A stretch of DNA of 7,051 bases from Candidatus Hydrogenedentota bacterium (GTDB lineage: Bacteria > Hydrogenedentota > Hydrogenedentia > Hydrogenedentales > SLHB01). Every line of letters starts with the position of its first letter. The first letter of the stretch is position 1. Made by a program: the position numbers and the translations under genes. The notes under the pieces were generated by a model. It was not told the origin of the DNA. It saw only the letters and a program-made list of their open reading frames with translations, and ran no database searches. Location of the stretch: contig JAFGTL010000256.1 of NCBI GenBank assembly GCA_016934125.1, forward strand, positions 1 to 7,051, written 5' to 3'. Below are positions 5,530 to 7,051 of this stretch, one piece after another.

Positions 5530-6864
5530 CTACTCTACCTGGGCCGCCTGGCCTTGGTTCTCGATCTGGAACTGATTGAACTGCATTACCTTGCGCTGCC
5601 TCCCCCAGGCCTCCCCGTCCAGATTGCCTGCGTCCAGCCTGTTTGCGTCGGCGTCGTTATCGAGCCACGCCGCGCCGAGCTGCGCGGCGCTCTCGTGGAG
5701 GAACTCAGCGTTGTCAAACAGAACGCGGCGGGCCTCGGCCACGTTGCCTTCATCGCGGAGCTTCATGGCCCAGCGGTTAGTCTCCGCGCCGAGCTGCTGC
5801 GCTACGGAGGCCATGACGGCGTTGTTGATGCTCGCCTCGACGTCGGCCCTCGAATCCGTGAACCGCACCGCGACGGCGCGCCGGAGCGCGTCCTTCCTGT
5901 TGGTGACTACGTTCATATAGGCGACCGCCGCCTGCGCGACGCGCTGTTCGGCGCCCAGTTCGCCCGCGGGAACCTCCACCTCCAGGATAACGTATTTTGT
6001 CTGGCCGCTGTACAACTGATTGAGCGCCGTGCGCACGCGCTGGCCCGCGATGTCGGCCTTGCGCCCGAGCACGCGCACCGGCCGGATGCCTTCGGCGCAC
6101 TCGATGGTGACGTCCACGTCCTGGGCCACGACGGCGAGCACGTCGCCGAACTCGCGCTGGAACGCTCGCCCGAGATCGCCTGCTTCCTCGGCGAACATGT
6201 GGTTGCCGTCGCTCTCGCGGGCGAGGGCCGTCATCAGATCCTCGTTGTAGTCGAGGCCGAGCCCGATGGTCGTCACGGCAATGCCGTCGCGGCCGAGCGA
6301 GGTGCCCAACTCGGCCAAGTCCTCGGGCGAACTCGGGCCCCGGTTGGCCAGCCCGTCCGAGAGCAGGATCACCCGGTTGACGCGCTCCCGCTCCAGGAAC
6401 TTCCGCACCTCGGCCGCCCCTTTGCTAACCCCCCCGAACAAGGCCGTCGAGCCGGCCGCTTCGAGCCGCCGGATCGCCGCGTATACACTTTCCCGCTCCG
6501 TGAGCCGCGTCGCCGGCACGAGCACCTCGACGGTCGAGCAATAGGCGACCACCGACACGATATCGCGGCTGCTCAGGCGATCGAGCGCGAGGATCGCCGC
6601 GTCCTTGGCGTGCTCGATTTTCTCGCCCGTCATCGAGCCGGAGCGATCGATCACGATGGCCACGTTTACGGGCGGCCGTTCCCCTTCGTCTTCGAGTTCG
6701 AATCCCGTCATGGCCACGCGCAGGTAGGCCGTCTGCTTCTCGCCGGCCAGCATGCGCGACGAGCCCATGGCGACATCGAGCCTCACCTGCTCGCCGGCCG
6801 CCGAAAGGGCGGCCAGCACCGCGATCGCAACGGCCCCCATTTTCAGTGTTCTTGGTTTCGACAT
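5530..6864 (-). CDS. Exported von Willebrand factor A (VWA) domain protein
   Basis: A 444-residue protein with an N-terminal signal peptide: K/R-rich start, hydrophobic core about 9-20, likely cleavage near SAAG-EQ at 24-25. It should be exported to the periplasm or cell surface. The VWA domain (about 65-245) has a complete metal-ion-dependent adhesion site: D73-x-S75-x-S77 (IDRSGSM), T140 (AGSTALFGG) and D170 (LLSDGLANRG). About 200 residues of mostly beta-rich then helical sequence follow, and the protein ends in an Asn/Gln-rich tail (FNQFQIENQGQ). This layout resembles the YfbK/TerF-like bacterial VWA proteins, whose roles are mostly unknown. The ATG at 6864 has AGAGGAG 8 bases upstream. 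The same frame stays open to 7044, but the added 60 residues would bury the signal peptide. It is the first gene of a VWA-kinase-regulator operon, so ligand capture or envelope sensing with the kinase is plausible. Confidence 0.9.
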   Translation of the reverse strand: MSKPRTLKMGAVAIAVLAALSAAGEQVRLDVAMGSSRMLAGEKQTAYLRVAMTGFELEDEGERPPVNVAIVIDRSGSMTGEKIEHAKDAAILALDRLSSRDIVSVVAYCSTVEVLVPATRLTERESVYAAIRRLEAAGSTALFGGVSKGAAEVRKFLERERVNRVILLSDGLANRGPSSPEDLAELGTSLGRDGIAVTTIGLGLDYNEDLMTALARESDGNHMFAEEAGDLGRAFQREFGDVLAVVAQDVDVTIECAEGIRPVRVLGRKADIAGQRVRTALNQLYSGQTKYVILEVEVPAGELGAEQRVAQAAVAYMNVVTNRKDALRRAVAVRFTDSRADVEASINNAVMASVAQQLGAETNRWAMKLRDEGNVAEARRVLFDNAEFLHESAAQLGAAWLDNDADANRLDAGNLDGEAWGRQRKVMQFNQFQIENQGQAAQVE

Positions 6865-6872
6865 GGCGCGCA

Positions 6873-6879
6873 CTCCTCT
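6873..6879 (-). promoter_or_regulatory. Ribosome binding site that sets the VWA start at 6864
   Basis: On the minus strand AGAGGAG lies 8 bases before the ATG at 6864. It supports this start over the upstream in-frame ATG at 7044, and the signal peptide directly after 6864 agrees. Confidence 0.75.
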
Positions 6880-6941
6880 GATCTCGGGGCGATTCCGCCC
6901 GGATTTCGTATCCTTCGCCTTCAACTGTAGCAGGGCGCCCG

Positions 6942-7020
6942 CGTCAAAGGGTGAGCCGGGTGCCAATAGAATGTAAAACGGTTCGTCACAAGAATCTGTG
7001 CAGTGAATTGGTTGATGAGC
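6942..7020 (-). promoter_or_regulatory. Likely promoter region of the VWA-kinase-regulator operon
   Basis: The 187 bases upstream of the VWA gene hold no gene I can support. The part at 6961-7020 is notably AT-richer than the genes. A weak sigma70-like pair on the minus strand is TTGTGA (6991-6986), a 17-base spacer and TATTGG (6968-6963). A TTGACG hexamer (6947-6942) lies closer to the gene and next to a perfect 8-base palindrome GGGCGCCC (6933-6940), but has no good -10 box. The region is a reasonable promoter location; the precise elements are uncertain. Confidence 0.3.
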
Positions 7021-7051
7021 ATGAGCTAAGTCCCGTATTACCAAGGTTGTC

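Noticed and set aside
3887..5575. 562-codon open frame on the + strand, antisense to the kinase gene
   Set aside because: It mirrors the kinase gene in GC-rich DNA. The product is His/Arg/Gly/Ala-rich with no recognisable motif, whereas the opposite strand encodes all kinase motifs.
5554..6930. 458-codon open frame on the + strand, antisense to the VWA gene
   Set aside because: A shadow frame of the VWA gene with His/Arg-rich composition and no domain.
6865..7044. 60-residue N-terminal extension of the VWA protein from ATG 7044
   Set aside because: It would bury a clear signal peptide, has no family support, and the ATG at 6864 has a better SD site.

Overview
The window is 7 kb of GC-rich bacterial DNA with densely packed genes, strong codon third-position G/C bias and good Shine-Dalgarno sites. 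An exported von Willebrand A protein and an OmpR-type two-component pair with a large external sensor suggest a diderm or diderm-like environmental bacterium. The overall style would fit Hydrogenedentota, PVC-group bacteria or another deep-branching lineage. No taxonomic marker is present, so this is only an impression.

Left half, + strand (158-3172). An IclR-family regulator lies 38 bases upstream of a locus for a large cytoplasmic iron-sulfur protein related to epoxyqueuosine reductase (QueG) and reductive dehalogenases (COG1600-like). The locus holds three related modules. Module 1 has an Fe-S region and a QueG-like D-x-A-P motif. Module 2 is a half-module without Fe-S cysteines. Module 3 has an altered Fe-S spacing. 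The coding signal changes frame at about 2012-2024, so as given the gene is split into two overlapping frames (952-2358 and 2045-3172). It behaves as one gene with a +1 shift of about 740 codons. Upstream of the regulator are a four-G-run (G-quadruplex-type) motif and a short AT-rich island with a small palindrome, probably its promoter/operator.

Right half, - strand (6864 down to 3196). This is a tight three-gene operon. It reads: an exported VWA-domain protein with a complete MIDAS metal site, then 5 bases later a membrane sensor histidine kinase (TTG start, no evident HAMP), then, overlapping by 20 bases, an OmpR-type response regulator. The layout suggests the VWA protein works with the extracytoplasmic sensor, or is an output or companion of the system. 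The signal is unknown.

The two halves converge with only 23 bases between their stop codons and no convincing terminator. I saw no tRNA, rRNA, CRISPR array, transposase or attachment site. The most unusual item is the frame-interrupted, triple-module QueG/RdhA-like protein.
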